Shown piece by piece: positions 7,216 to 14,606 of a DNA stretch of 16,697 bases. Where the stretch lies: NCBI GenBank assembly GCA_003222935.1, contig QHXL01000150.1:1-16697 (forward strand). The letters run 5' to 3'. The first letter of the stretch is position 1. Every line of letters starts with the position of its first letter. The notes under the pieces are model-generated. The model was not told where the DNA came from. It was given only the letters and a program-made list of their open reading frames with translations, and made no database searches. The stretch comes from Acidobacteriota bacterium. Its GTDB lineage: Bacteria; Acidobacteriota; Blastocatellia; Pyrinomonadales; Pyrinomonadaceae. The position numbers were made by a program, and so were the translations under genes.

Positions 7216-7512
7216 ATGGCCAACACATCAAAGTTCACAATCATTTGCCCTTGTTACGAAACCACATTGACCATCGATGTTCAAACGGGCGCTTTGCTTT
7301 CCCACGAGGAAAAAGCGAAACCGGTTGCATCGTTCGATGAAATGGTCAAAGGACTTGACAAACAGAAACAGGTGCGCGAACAGATTTTTGACCAGGAACT
7401 CAGTTCAATGAAAGATCGCGATCGCATCCTCGAAGAAAAGTTCCAGGAGGCGATGAAGCGAGCCGAAAAAGACAAAGATAAACCCTATCGAAACCCCTTA
7501 GACCTGGATTGA
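7216..7512 (+). CDS. Small CPC-motif, coiled-coil conserved hypothetical protein
   Basis: 98 residues. The ATG at 7216 is preferred over an in-frame upstream codon (7198) because GGGGAG (7206-7210) sits 5 nt before it. The N-terminus is a short beta hairpin with C11-P-C13-Y (FTIICPCYETTLTIDVQTG), followed by SHEEK and a charged helical region (40-90) that looks like a coiled coil. It ends in the acidic-Pro tail NPLDLD. The start resembles a zinc-ribbon half, but only two cysteines are present, so metal binding would need a dimer or other ligands. I recognise the general look of a conserved hypothetical but no function. It shares 4 nt with the next gene (TTGA), implying translational coupling to the M16 peptidase. 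Confidence 0.7.
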   Translation: MANTSKFTIICPCYETTLTIDVQTGALLSHEEKAKPVASFDEMVKGLDKQKQVREQIFDQELSSMKDRDRILEEKFQEAMKRAEKDKDKPYRNPLDLD

Positions 7513-8921
7513 TTCGGTTTCTCAACATACCACCTGAAAATTGGAGTCGAAGCTTAGTGTTCTCAAAAGCCCCCGTTCTGCTAACAGTACTTTCGTCGTT
7601 GCTTTTTAGCCTTCCCATTCCAGTCGCGTCGCAGACGCGAATGCCACAAATACAATTCACTGATCGAAAACTGCCGAATGGTTTACGGGTAATTAGTGCC
7701 CCCGATCACTCGAGTCCTACCGTCGCAATACAGGTTTGGTATCACGTCGGCTCGAAAGACGATCCAAATCAGCGTAGCGGCTTCGCGCATCTCTTCGAAC
7801 ACATGATGTTCAAGAGCACCAGGAACATGAAGTCGGAGATGATGGACCGACTCACGGAAGACGTCGGTGGCTTCAACAATGCTTTTACCGCAGACGACGT
7901 CACCGTTTACTACGAAGTCGTCCCCTCTAATTATCTGGAGACACTGCTCTGGGCTGAAGCAGATCGCCTTAGTGCACTCAATGTGGATGATGGAAATTTC
8001 AAATCAGAGCGCGATGTTGTTAAGGAAGAGTTCCGTCAAACAGTACTGTCGCCACCTTACGGGCGTTTCGAATTTCTATTACAGCAGAAGTCGTTCGTTG
8101 CGCATCCGTACAAGCGGCCGGGCATCGGAAGCATGGAAGACCTCGATGCCGCCTTACTTAATGACGTTCGAGAGTTTCATTCAACTTACTATCGCCCCGA
8201 CAACGCGACGCTCGTCGTTGTCGGCGACTTCGACCCTGAGCAACTCGATGCCTGGGTCGATAAATATTTCGGTCCGCTAACTAAACCTGATCGCCTGCTG
8301 CCTCGAGTTCAAATCAAAGAACCGGCGCGTAAAGGCGAAGTTAGATTTACTGAATATGGAACAAATGATCTCCCTGCTGTCGGTCTGACTTTTTTGACCC
8401 CAGCCCAGTCGCATCCTGATTCCTATCCTCTGGAAATCGCACAGGCCATTCTTGGAGTGGGAGCTTCGTCGCGGCTTTACAACGCCCTGGTCTATCAGCA
8501 ACAACTCGTTGCGGAAGTTACTGCGACCACGGATTCACGCGAGGACGTAAGTTTGTTTCTGATCACGGCTGTGTTGTCTGAAGGAAAGAAACCGGCGGAT
8601 GTTGAGCGTTCGTTGCTGGCTGAGATCAAAAAACTTCAGGACACACCAGTTTCATTGGCTGAACTCAACAAAGCAAAGAACCAGTTAATTACGAGCCAGT
8701 TAAATGAACGCGAGTCGAGCGACGGCAGGGCATTGGCCCTGGGCGAAGCCGCAGTCTTGCTTGGCAATCCAAACAACGTAAATACCGATCTTTCCAAGTT
8801 GCAGGCCGTCACTGCGGCAGACGTGCAAAGAGTTATGCGGAAGTATTTCACTTCAGAGAACAGGCTTGTATTGCATTACTTGCCGGAAGCCTCTAAATCG
8901 ACTGGAGGCGCAACGAAATGA
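7509..8921 (+). CDS. Exported M16 zinc metallopeptidase, catalytic subunit (HxxEH)
   Basis: 470 residues as given, from TTG at 7509, which overlaps the previous stop. A GTG at 7557 (residue 17) is a plausible alternative, with GGAG ten nt upstream and a more typical signal peptide (VFSKAPVLLTVLSSLLFSLP, cut near ASQ). The M16 zinc site is complete: H94-L-F-E97-H98, with the third ligand E174 in ERDVVKEE 77 residues after E97, as in pitrilysin-type enzymes. The N-terminal M16 domain spans about 50-235 and the second domain 240-465. At the place where M16 partners carry R-x-x-x-Y, this protein reads Q332-L-V-A-E336, so it lacks the substrate-binding pair. It should therefore act with the next gene's product as a periplasmic heterodimer that cleaves peptides. 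Confidence 0.9.
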   Translation: MIRFLNIPPENWSRSLVFSKAPVLLTVLSSLLFSLPIPVASQTRMPQIQFTDRKLPNGLRVISAPDHSSPTVAIQVWYHVGSKDDPNQRSGFAHLFEHMMFKSTRNMKSEMMDRLTEDVGGFNNAFTADDVTVYYEVVPSNYLETLLWAEADRLSALNVDDGNFKSERDVVKEEFRQTVLSPPYGRFEFLLQQKSFVAHPYKRPGIGSMEDLDAALLNDVREFHSTYYRPDNATLVVVGDFDPEQLDAWVDKYFGPLTKPDRLLPRVQIKEPARKGEVRFTEYGTNDLPAVGLTFLTPAQSHPDSYPLEIAQAILGVGASSRLYNALVYQQQLVAEVTATTDSREDVSLFLITAVLSEGKKPADVERSLLAEIKKLQDTPVSLAELNKAKNQLITSQLNERESSDGRALALGEAAVLLGNPNNVNTDLSKLQAVTAADVQRVMRKYFTSENRLVLHYLPEASKSTGGATK

Positions 8922-10348
8922 TCAGGTTCACGAAACTCGTGTTAGTTGTGCTGGTGGCGGCGACTGCTTTTCAGGGTCAAACGTCGCCTCCACCGCCGTC
9001 GCAGCCACGCTCTGTCGAATTCCCAAAGCCAGTCGAACAAATACTGCCAAATGGTTTGCGTGTGATTGTGGTCGAACGACATAACACACCACTGGTCACG
9101 GTTTCATTAGTAATTAAGAACGGCGGTGAGGTCGATCCGCCTGCTTTGATGACTGCGAATCTTTTAACCAAAGGCACAACGACGCGAACGGCCACAAAGA
9201 TCGCGTATGAAGTAGAAAGCCTGGGCGGCATGCTGGACTCGGTCGCCCAATGGGATGCCACCAGCGTTTCTGTCGAAGTGATGTCTGACAAACTCACGCC
9301 TGCGACCGCCATACTTGCCGATGTCATTCGCCGTCCCACTTTCACATTGGTTGAGATTGAACGGTTGCGCCAACAGTATCTCGACACGGTAACGCTCGCG
9401 CTGGATGAACCGAGTTCGATCGCACGTTTCGTTGGAGCTAAGGTACTGTTCGGCGACGCTCTCTACGGTCACCCGATACTGGGAACACCCGAGTCGTTAA
9501 AGCGCATCAAGCAAGCGGACATCGTGAGGATGCACCGTCAGTACTACAGACCAGACAACGCAATCCTGGTGATCGGCGGTGATATCTCAATTGTTGACGG
9601 GTTCAACGTGGCGAAACGATTCTTTGGCGACTGGATCAAACCAAAAACACGAATGCCCGCGTTGCCGGCCGCGTACCGCCCCGATCCGCAGAAGAAAAAC
9701 CGGGTCGTGGTAATCGATAAGCCAGACGCCGGACAAGCAGCCGTATATCTTTTGCGACAGGGAATAGACCGCCAGGATGCTGATTACTATCGCGGCATCG
9801 TCTCGAATTCGGTGTTAAGTGGATACTCGGGACGTCTGAATCAAGAGATTCGAATCAAGCGAGGGTTGAGTTATGGTGCCGGCAGTTCGTTGGAAGCTCG
9901 CAGGGGCGTTGGTCCCTATGTCGCCTCGGCACAGACCAAGAACGAATCGGCAGTTGAGGTAGCGGGACTGCTGTTGGGAGAAGTTGAACGGCTATCGAGT
10001 GCGCCACCTTCAGAAGTGGAGTTAACACCTCGCAAAGCCGTATTGATCGGCGAATTCTCGCGCAACCTGGAAGCAGTCAATGGGCTCGTAAGCCGCATCT
10101 CTTCATTGGCGCTTTACGGCGTGAGTCTTGACGAGATTAATCGCTATATTGCTAACGTGCAGTCAGTAACGCCGGAAGACATCCGTCGATTTAGCAGTTC
10201 AAAGCTAGACGCGAAGTCGAGCGACATCATCATAGTAGGGAATTCGAAGGCGTTTTTGACTGAATTACAAAAACGATTCGCAAACGTCGAAGTCATTCCA
10301 TCAGCTGATTTGGATTTAAATACTAAAGAGTTGAGGAAGAAGAAATAG
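8918..10348 (+). CDS. Exported M16 peptidase-like partner subunit (no HxxEH, has RxxxY)
   Basis: 476 residues. The ATG overlaps the previous stop in ATGA, the classic coupling for stoichiometric subunits. The signal peptide is residues 1-20 (KLVLVVLVAATAFQGQ), followed by a Pro-rich spacer. The M16 fold is clear (LPNGLRVIVVERHNTPLVTVSL; YYRPDNAILVIGGD; GYSGRLNQEIRIKRGLSYGAGS). The zinc motif position reads ALMTANLLTKGT (76-87), with no His or Glu, so it cannot bind catalytic zinc. It keeps R315-G-L-S-Y319, the RxxxY pair that recognises substrate in the non-catalytic chain of mitochondrial processing peptidase-like and bacterial heterodimeric M16B enzymes. The very basic C-terminus ends RKKK. 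Confidence 0.9.
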   Translation: MIRFTKLVLVVLVAATAFQGQTSPPPPSQPRSVEFPKPVEQILPNGLRVIVVERHNTPLVTVSLVIKNGGEVDPPALMTANLLTKGTTTRTATKIAYEVESLGGMLDSVAQWDATSVSVEVMSDKLTPATAILADVIRRPTFTLVEIERLRQQYLDTVTLALDEPSSIARFVGAKVLFGDALYGHPILGTPESLKRIKQADIVRMHRQYYRPDNAILVIGGDISIVDGFNVAKRFFGDWIKPKTRMPALPAAYRPDPQKKNRVVVIDKPDAGQAAVYLLRQGIDRQDADYYRGIVSNSVLSGYSGRLNQEIRIKRGLSYGAGSSLEARRGVGPYVASAQTKNESAVEVAGLLLGEVERLSSAPPSEVELTPRKAVLIGEFSRNLEAVNGLVSRISSLALYGVSLDEINRYIANVQSVTPEDIRRFSSSKLDAKSSDIIIVGNSKAFLTELQKRFANVEVIPSADLDLNTKELRKKK

Positions 10349-10379
10349 GAATTACTCTCGGAGTTCAAAGGCGGGAATT

Positions 10380-10991
10380 ATGAGTTATGTGATGTTCCGA
10401 CTTTCAATCGCAGCGGCGTGTTTACTTGCGTTTGTATGCACAAATGCACAGTCACCAATTGATGGCGTTGATGCAAGGACAAATACCGCTGAGCTGGCCA
10501 GGCAACTTGGAAGTCCTGACGCACTGGTGCGACAGAAGAGTGCCGAGGCATTGGCCCGACTTGCGGCAACAGATCAGCGTAAGTTGGTTGAGGGGTATCA
10601 GCTCCAGGAAAAGAACAAGGAAGTCCGCCTGGCTTTGGACTGGGCGCTCTTTCGCATGGGTCGATCGGAGGCTTTGTTTCGGATTGTTCGGGAACTCGAT
10701 TCCGCCAGGCAAGAACAAGCGATTAGTTATCTATCGGAACTTGAGAGCCCGGACCTCCTCTATTCGTATTTGCAGAAATCAAATAATCCGGCTCGTGTGA
10801 ATGCAGGGTTGTTGAAAGCGCTTGCGCGCATTGGTACCGCCGAAACGCTCGAGATCATCAAGCCATACCGAGAATCGCTGCAACCCTTCGTTGCTGAAGC
10901 TGCCGAGATTGCCCACGACGAGATCGAAAAGCGCTTAGGACAAGAAACACCCACGACGCGCGTCAGACCAAGAACTGTAGAGAAGCCGTGA
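10380..10991 (+). CDS. Small exported HEAT-repeat-like protein
   Basis: 203 residues. The signal peptide covers 6-24 (FRLSIAAACLLAFVCTNAQ). The Cys at 20 is preceded by Val, so it is not a proper lipobox. The mature part is helical, with HEAT-like units at about 36-63 (ELARQLGSPDALVRQKSAEA), 66-95 and 135-165 (PARVNAGLLKALARIGTAET). The tail (188-203) is Pro/Thr/Arg-rich and probably disordered. It begins 31 bp after the second M16 gene with GGCGGGA near the ATG, so it likely belongs to the same transcript. HEAT folds bind proteins; an adaptor or substrate-presenting role for the M16 pair is an inference only. A second ATG at residue 5 is possible. Confidence 0.78.
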   Translation: MSYVMFRLSIAAACLLAFVCTNAQSPIDGVDARTNTAELARQLGSPDALVRQKSAEALARLAATDQRKLVEGYQLQEKNKEVRLALDWALFRMGRSEALFRIVRELDSARQEQAISYLSELESPDLLYSYLQKSNNPARVNAGLLKALARIGTAETLEIIKPYRESLQPFVAEAAEIAHDEIEKRLGQETPTTRVRPRTVEKP

Positions 10992-11024
10992 AGCAGTAAG
11001 CAGTTGGCAGGGGCAGTAGGCAGG
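10991..11024. repeat. Degenerate heptamer tract (RRGCAGK)
   Basis: Directly at the HEAT-gene stop the sequence runs aagcagt, aagcagt, tggcagg, ggcagt, aggcagg, i.e. four heptamers and one hexamer of the same core. It is too short to call a satellite but not random-looking. It lies just before the CCTGCT array, so this gap holds two unrelated simple repeats. Confidence 0.55.
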
Positions 11025-11071
11025 TTCGTGGGAGTGAAAGTTTTCGTTGACACGAAAGCCGTAGAGTTTAG

Positions 11072-11114
<43 letters not shown>

Positions 11115-11125
11115 GCTCGCCCTGC

Positions 11126-11131
11126 TATACT
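11126..11131 (+). promoter_or_regulatory. Candidate -10 box (TATACT) for a leaderless UbiD transcript
   Basis: TATACT is followed by only 9 nt (ctcctccgg) before the ATG at 11141, with no Shine-Dalgarno. Transcription from this box would start within about 3 nt of the ATG. The -35 position falls inside the CCTGCT array. A consensus TTGACA at 11047-11052 is too far away (73 bp) to pair with it. Confidence 0.4.
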
Positions 11132-11140
11132 CTCCTCCGG

Positions 11141-12877
11141 ATGCACCCAAGTCTGCGAACATTCCTCGATCTTCTCAAAAGAGAAAATCAAATAATCGAA
11201 ATCAAAGCGGAAGTTGATCCTTATCTCGAGATTGCTGAGATCCACCGGCGGGTAATTCAGCAGGGTGGACCGGCCTTACTGTTTTCCCGAGTGAAGGGAA
11301 GTCGGTATCCGGTCGTCACGAACATGTTTGGCACCGACCGACGCATAGATCTGGCTTTTGGCCCGAAACCCGAAAAACTTGTTCGCGACCTGGTTCACAT
11401 CGCCGAATCGATCCTTCCTCCGAAGACTGCGGAACTCTGGCGCCACAAAGCAACAGCAGTGGAGTTGCTAAAACTTGGAACTAAGAACACTTCTCGTTCC
11501 CCCGTTACTCAAGTTGTCGATTCCCCGGCTCGTTTGGACCAATTGCCGGTGTTGACGACGTGGCAAGAGGATGGCGGTCCATTTATTACCTTGCCACTCG
11601 TTTACACAGAAAACCCGATTACCAAAAAGCACAACCTCGGCATCTATCGAATCCAAATCTTCGACTCGAAAACGACGGGACTACACTGGCAGATTCAAAA
11701 GGGTGGTGGGTTTCATTATCGAGAAGCCGAACGTCTGGAACAGGACCTTCCGGTCACGATCTTTCTTGGTGGTCCACCCGCTCTCATTCTTGCCGCGATT
11801 GCTCCCCTGCCGGAAGACGTACCTGAATTGATGCTGGCTTCGTTGCTCGCCGGTGAAAAACTGAAGATGACCAGGAATCCGCGTGGCGGTCACAGGCTTG
11901 CCGCCGAGGCCGAGTTTGCGATCGTTGGTCGTGCGGCCCCTGGCGAGCGAAGACCTGAAGGACCGTTCGGTGATCACTATGGCTACTATTCGTTGCGTCA
12001 TGACTATCCGGTATTTCATGTCGACGCCGTCTTTCATCGTCGTGATGCAATCTATCCTGCGACGGTAGTCGGAAAGCCACGTCAGGAAGATTTCTTCATT
12101 GGTGATTACTTGCAAAAGTTACTTTCGCCACTGTTCCCAATAGTGATGCCCTCGGTTCGAGATCTGTGGACTTATGGCGAAACAGGTTTTCATTCGCTTG
12201 CCGCCGCAGTTGTACAGGAGCGTTACGGTCGGGAAGCACTGGTGTCAGGATTTCGTATTCTCGGTGAAGGACAACTTTCACTAACCAAGTTCCTGTTGCT
12301 CACCGACACTCCGCAAGACTTGAGTGACTTTCCAAAGCTTCTCGAGCACGTGCTCGAACGTTTTCGACCGGAAGCGGATCTTTTTGTTTTTTCGAATGTG
12401 TCGATGGACACACTCGACTACACAAGTGGAAAAGTAAACGAAGGTAGCAAAGCGATAATGTTGGGATTAGGTGATCCTGTCAGGAAATTACACCGTGAGT
12501 TTCGAGTATTTTGTGGTGGCTGCCTGGTTCTTGAAGGTGCCTCGTATGCGGAGGACGATCAGTTGGCAACCCGAGTTGCGAGTGATCCGACTTTTGCTGA
12601 CTGGCCGTTGATTGTTTTGCATGACGACGCCTCCGTCGCGCTATCGTCACCTGATTTCCTGTGGTCTACCTGGACTCGTTTCGAACCCGCCGCTGACATT
12701 TATGCTTCCTCTACCAGTGTTCAGCGACATCACCTGGTCTATCGAGCTCCGATAGTCATCGATGCGCGTACTAAGCCTGGATTTCCCGATGAACTCATCG
12801 TGCGCGAAGACATTGCTGAATTGGTTGACCGGCGTTGGAATGAATATTTTCCAGCTGGAAAGTCCGATATGCTTTAG
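11141..12877 (+). CDS. UbiD-family prenyl-FMN-dependent decarboxylase
   Basis: 578 residues, longer than the roughly 490 of E. coli UbiD. UbiD hallmarks are clear: an N-terminal LRTFLDLLKRENQIIEIKAE region, LGIYRIQIFDSKTTGLHWQ (166-184), then EAEFAIVGRAAPGERRPEGPFGDHYGYYS (from 256). The proposed catalytic triad is Arg170, Glu273 and Asp278 (R-E-D). The TTGLHWQxxKGGGxHYREAE segment is closer to the menaquinone (futalosine-route) or general UbiD branch than to E. coli UbiD, so the substrate could be a quinone precursor or another aromatic or unsaturated acid. UbiD enzymes need prenylated FMN made by UbiX; no ubiX or quinone genes are present here. The start matches the family N-terminus, but no ribosome-binding site precedes it. 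The stop codon lies in the arm of an inverted repeat. Confidence 0.9.
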   Translation: MHPSLRTFLDLLKRENQIIEIKAEVDPYLEIAEIHRRVIQQGGPALLFSRVKGSRYPVVTNMFGTDRRIDLAFGPKPEKLVRDLVHIAESILPPKTAELWRHKATAVELLKLGTKNTSRSPVTQVVDSPARLDQLPVLTTWQEDGGPFITLPLVYTENPITKKHNLGIYRIQIFDSKTTGLHWQIQKGGGFHYREAERLEQDLPVTIFLGGPPALILAAIAPLPEDVPELMLASLLAGEKLKMTRNPRGGHRLAAEAEFAIVGRAAPGERRPEGPFGDHYGYYSLRHDYPVFHVDAVFHRRDAIYPATVVGKPRQEDFFIGDYLQKLLSPLFPIVMPSVRDLWTYGETGFHSLAAAVVQERYGREALVSGFRILGEGQLSLTKFLLLTDTPQDLSDFPKLLEHVLERFRPEADLFVFSNVSMDTLDYTSGKVNEGSKAIMLGLGDPVRKLHREFRVFCGGCLVLEGASYAEDDQLATRVASDPTFADWPLIVLHDDASVALSSPDFLWSTWTRFEPAADIYASSTSVQRHHLVYRAPIVIDARTKPGFPDELIVREDIAELVDRRWNEYFPAGKSDML

Positions 12878-12929
12878 CTTGTCGTGATAGAACTGAGATT
12901 GCACTAAATCACGTCACGACAAGCTAAAG
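12872..12929. repeat. 16-bp perfect inverted repeat overlapping the UbiD stop codon
   Basis: cTTTAGCTTGTCGTGA (12872-12887) pairs perfectly with 12914-12929 around a 26-nt loop. The TAG stop of the UbiD gene (12875-12877) lies in the left arm. No T-run follows (agaggctcttgc), so it is a poor intrinsic terminator. A repeat-element end or an mRNA 3'-stabilising hairpin are alternatives. Confidence 0.7.
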
Positions 12930-12968
12930 AGGCTCTTGCAAAATTATGACTCAGAGCAATGAATGAAC

Positions 12969-13090
12969 ATTAGCCAATTTCAGGTTGGGAAGGTGGACCC
13001 TGTCCCCGCCGTCTCCCTTGATCTCGGTGGATTCTTTGGTAAATCTTAGCGGGGACAGGGTCCACCTTCCCAACCTGAAAATTGGCTAAT
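12969..13090. mobile_element. 122-bp near-perfect palindrome, REP/MITE-like element
   Basis: The left arm 12969-13009 and right arm 13049-13090 are inverted copies differing only by one T (aattt versus aatttt), so 41 of 42 positions match, with a 39-nt loop. The arms contain GGAAGGTGGACCC and TGTCCCCGC. It lies between the convergent UbiD and kinase genes. GGGGACAGG-type palindromes are often REP-like elements moved by RAYT (Y1_Tnp) transposases; that link is from general knowledge and no transposase is in the window. It could also work as a transcription block between the convergent genes. No clean target-site duplication was seen. Confidence 0.7.
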
Positions 13091-13133
13091 GGGTCCTTTG
13101 TAATTCAGAAGCTGACTTTTATCGGACATTCAT

Positions 13134-14606
13134 TCATCGAGCATCTGCCGGCAACTTGATTGTAAAGACTGCGCCACCGTCGGGTGCGTTACTTGCCGTA
13201 AGCGTTCCGCCATGTTGCGTGATGACTCGATGAGTTAGAGCCAATCCGATGCCGTGACCTTTTGGTTTTGTCGTGAAGAAGGGAATGAATATTTTCTGTA
13301 ACTGACCCGGCTGGATCCCGGTTCCTGAATCGCGAATTTCGATTACAGCTGCCGTATTGCCGTTAGCCTCTGCTTCGCGTCCCGCCTTGATTGAGACCGA
13401 GCGCTCCAATTTCTCTTCAGGAATTGCTTCCGCGGCGTTTCTCAATAAATTCAACACCGCCTGACGGAGCATTCGCTCATCTCCCGGCACAACGAGATCG
13501 CTCTCACCGTGAGAAACGAGTTCGACCTTGAGTTCTTTGAAGAGTCCGTCTAATTCACCAACACATTCCGTGACTAGTTCCTTGATTGAAATCTCTTCGA
13601 GTTGTAACGGTTGTGGCCGGGCGAAGTTCAGAAAACTGGTTACCATTTCCGAAAGACTTCGCACCTCGTTTAGCAATGAATCCGCCGTCGCGGCAGCCTT
13701 CGCATTGAGATCGAGACTCTGGAGGAGTTGGACATAACCCTGTAATGCAGCCACGGCATTTTTGAATTCATGCGCCAGGCCGGCAGACATTTCGCCCAGG
13801 CTCTCGAGATTGTTTTTCAGTGCTACATGCTCGCGCAATTCCGTTACTTCGGTGATGTCTGTGAGCAGGCACAACGCGCCCTGTGGTGCGCGTTCGAGTG
13901 CGAGTTCGATTGGGGCGATAGTCGCGCCGAGGCGCCTCGTCTGACCCTGCTGAGTGACCACCTCGATTTCGGTTCTTCTGTATAGCGTGCCGTTCTTCAA
14001 ACAATCGCTAACCATTGCCAGCAACTCTTCATAACGGCCAAGCAGGGCATCATATGAATCGCCGAGACCCGTACCGTCGACTTCGAGTAATGTGCGACCG
14101 GGTGTGTTGATGGCGATCGCTAATCCGTCGCCATCGAAAGCGACTAGTCCTGACGGCAGGCTCGCGATAATTCGTTCACTAAACTTCTCGGCGGAACTAG
14201 CGCGCTCGCGTGCTTGTTCACTGAGACGTTCCAGTTCTTGTCGTTGGACCTGGAGTTGGGCCACAACGGATTGGAACGTCTCGAGCACAAACTCGGCTTC
14301 GTCTTGCGACTTGAGCAGGTGCGACTTAACTGAAGCTCGCTCAGCTTCGTCTACGAGTCGCTGATAAGGGCGCAGTAGCCAGCGGAGTAAGAACAGGATA
14401 CAGAGCAGACTGCCAATTAAGATGGCGATGAATGACGCGAGGAGAATTGGTCCACGAGAAGCCGGCGTCTGCGGCGTAACAGCGTACAGCAAGATCGCAA
14501 ACAAGACGGCAAGAAGGAATAGTCCCGTCAGCAGCGTCAAACCGAATTGGAAACGATTGCGGGTCATTGAAGTTGTAGCCGTTACCTGAATTGGCCCGCG
14601 TACCAT
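13134..14606 (-). CDS. Membrane sensor histidine kinase with PAS domain (NtrB/PilS-like)
   Basis: 490 residues. Two membrane spans (about 21-43 and 53-75) enclose a very short external loop. A HAMP-like or coiled linker (80-140), a PAS domain (about 143-250, IIASLPSGLVAFDGDGLAIAIN), the HisKA domain with His279 in GLAHEFKN, and a full HATPase follow. The N-box is LLRNAAEAI, G1 is DSGTGI (426-431) and G2 is GHGIGLAL (450-457). The H-box and PAS type match kinases that partner NtrC-class regulators. The listed ATG overlaps pilD by 25 nt. The ATG at residue 14 (start at 14567) leaves a 14-nt gap and gives a more usual N-terminus (MTRNRFQFGLTLL). Neither has a good ribosome-binding site. The link to pilD suggests pilus or type II secretion control, but no response regulator follows in the window. 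Confidence 0.9.
   Translation of the reverse strand: MVRGPIQVTATTSMTRNRFQFGLTLLTGLFLLAVLFAILLYAVTPQTPASRGPILLASFIAILIGSLLCILFLLRWLLRPYQRLVDEAERASVKSHLLKSQDEAEFVLETFQSVVAQLQVQRQELERLSEQARERASSAEKFSERIIASLPSGLVAFDGDGLAIAINTPGRTLLEVDGTGLGDSYDALLGRYEELLAMVSDCLKNGTLYRRTEIEVVTQQGQTRRLGATIAPIELALERAPQGALCLLTDITEVTELREHVALKNNLESLGEMSAGLAHEFKNAVAALQGYVQLLQSLDLNAKAAATADSLLNEVRSLSEMVTSFLNFARPQPLQLEEISIKELVTECVGELDGLFKELKVELVSHGESDLVVPGDERMLRQAVLNLLRNAAEAIPEEKLERSVSIKAGREAEANGNTAAVIEIRDSGTGIQPGQLQKIFIPFFTTKPKGHGIGLALTHRVITQHGGTLTASNAPDGGAVFTIKLPADAR

Noticed and set aside
6769..7340. Several open frames of 98-185 residues overlapping the lipoprotein and the following gap
   Set aside because: They are shadows of the 33-bp coding repeats. 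The lipoprotein frame alone has a signal peptide, lipobox and good ribosome-binding site.
11047..11067. TTGACA at 11047 as the -35 of a promoter with TAGAGT downstream
   Set aside because: Spacing is only 9 bp to TAGAGT and 73 bp to TATACT; neither forms a normal sigma-70-type promoter.
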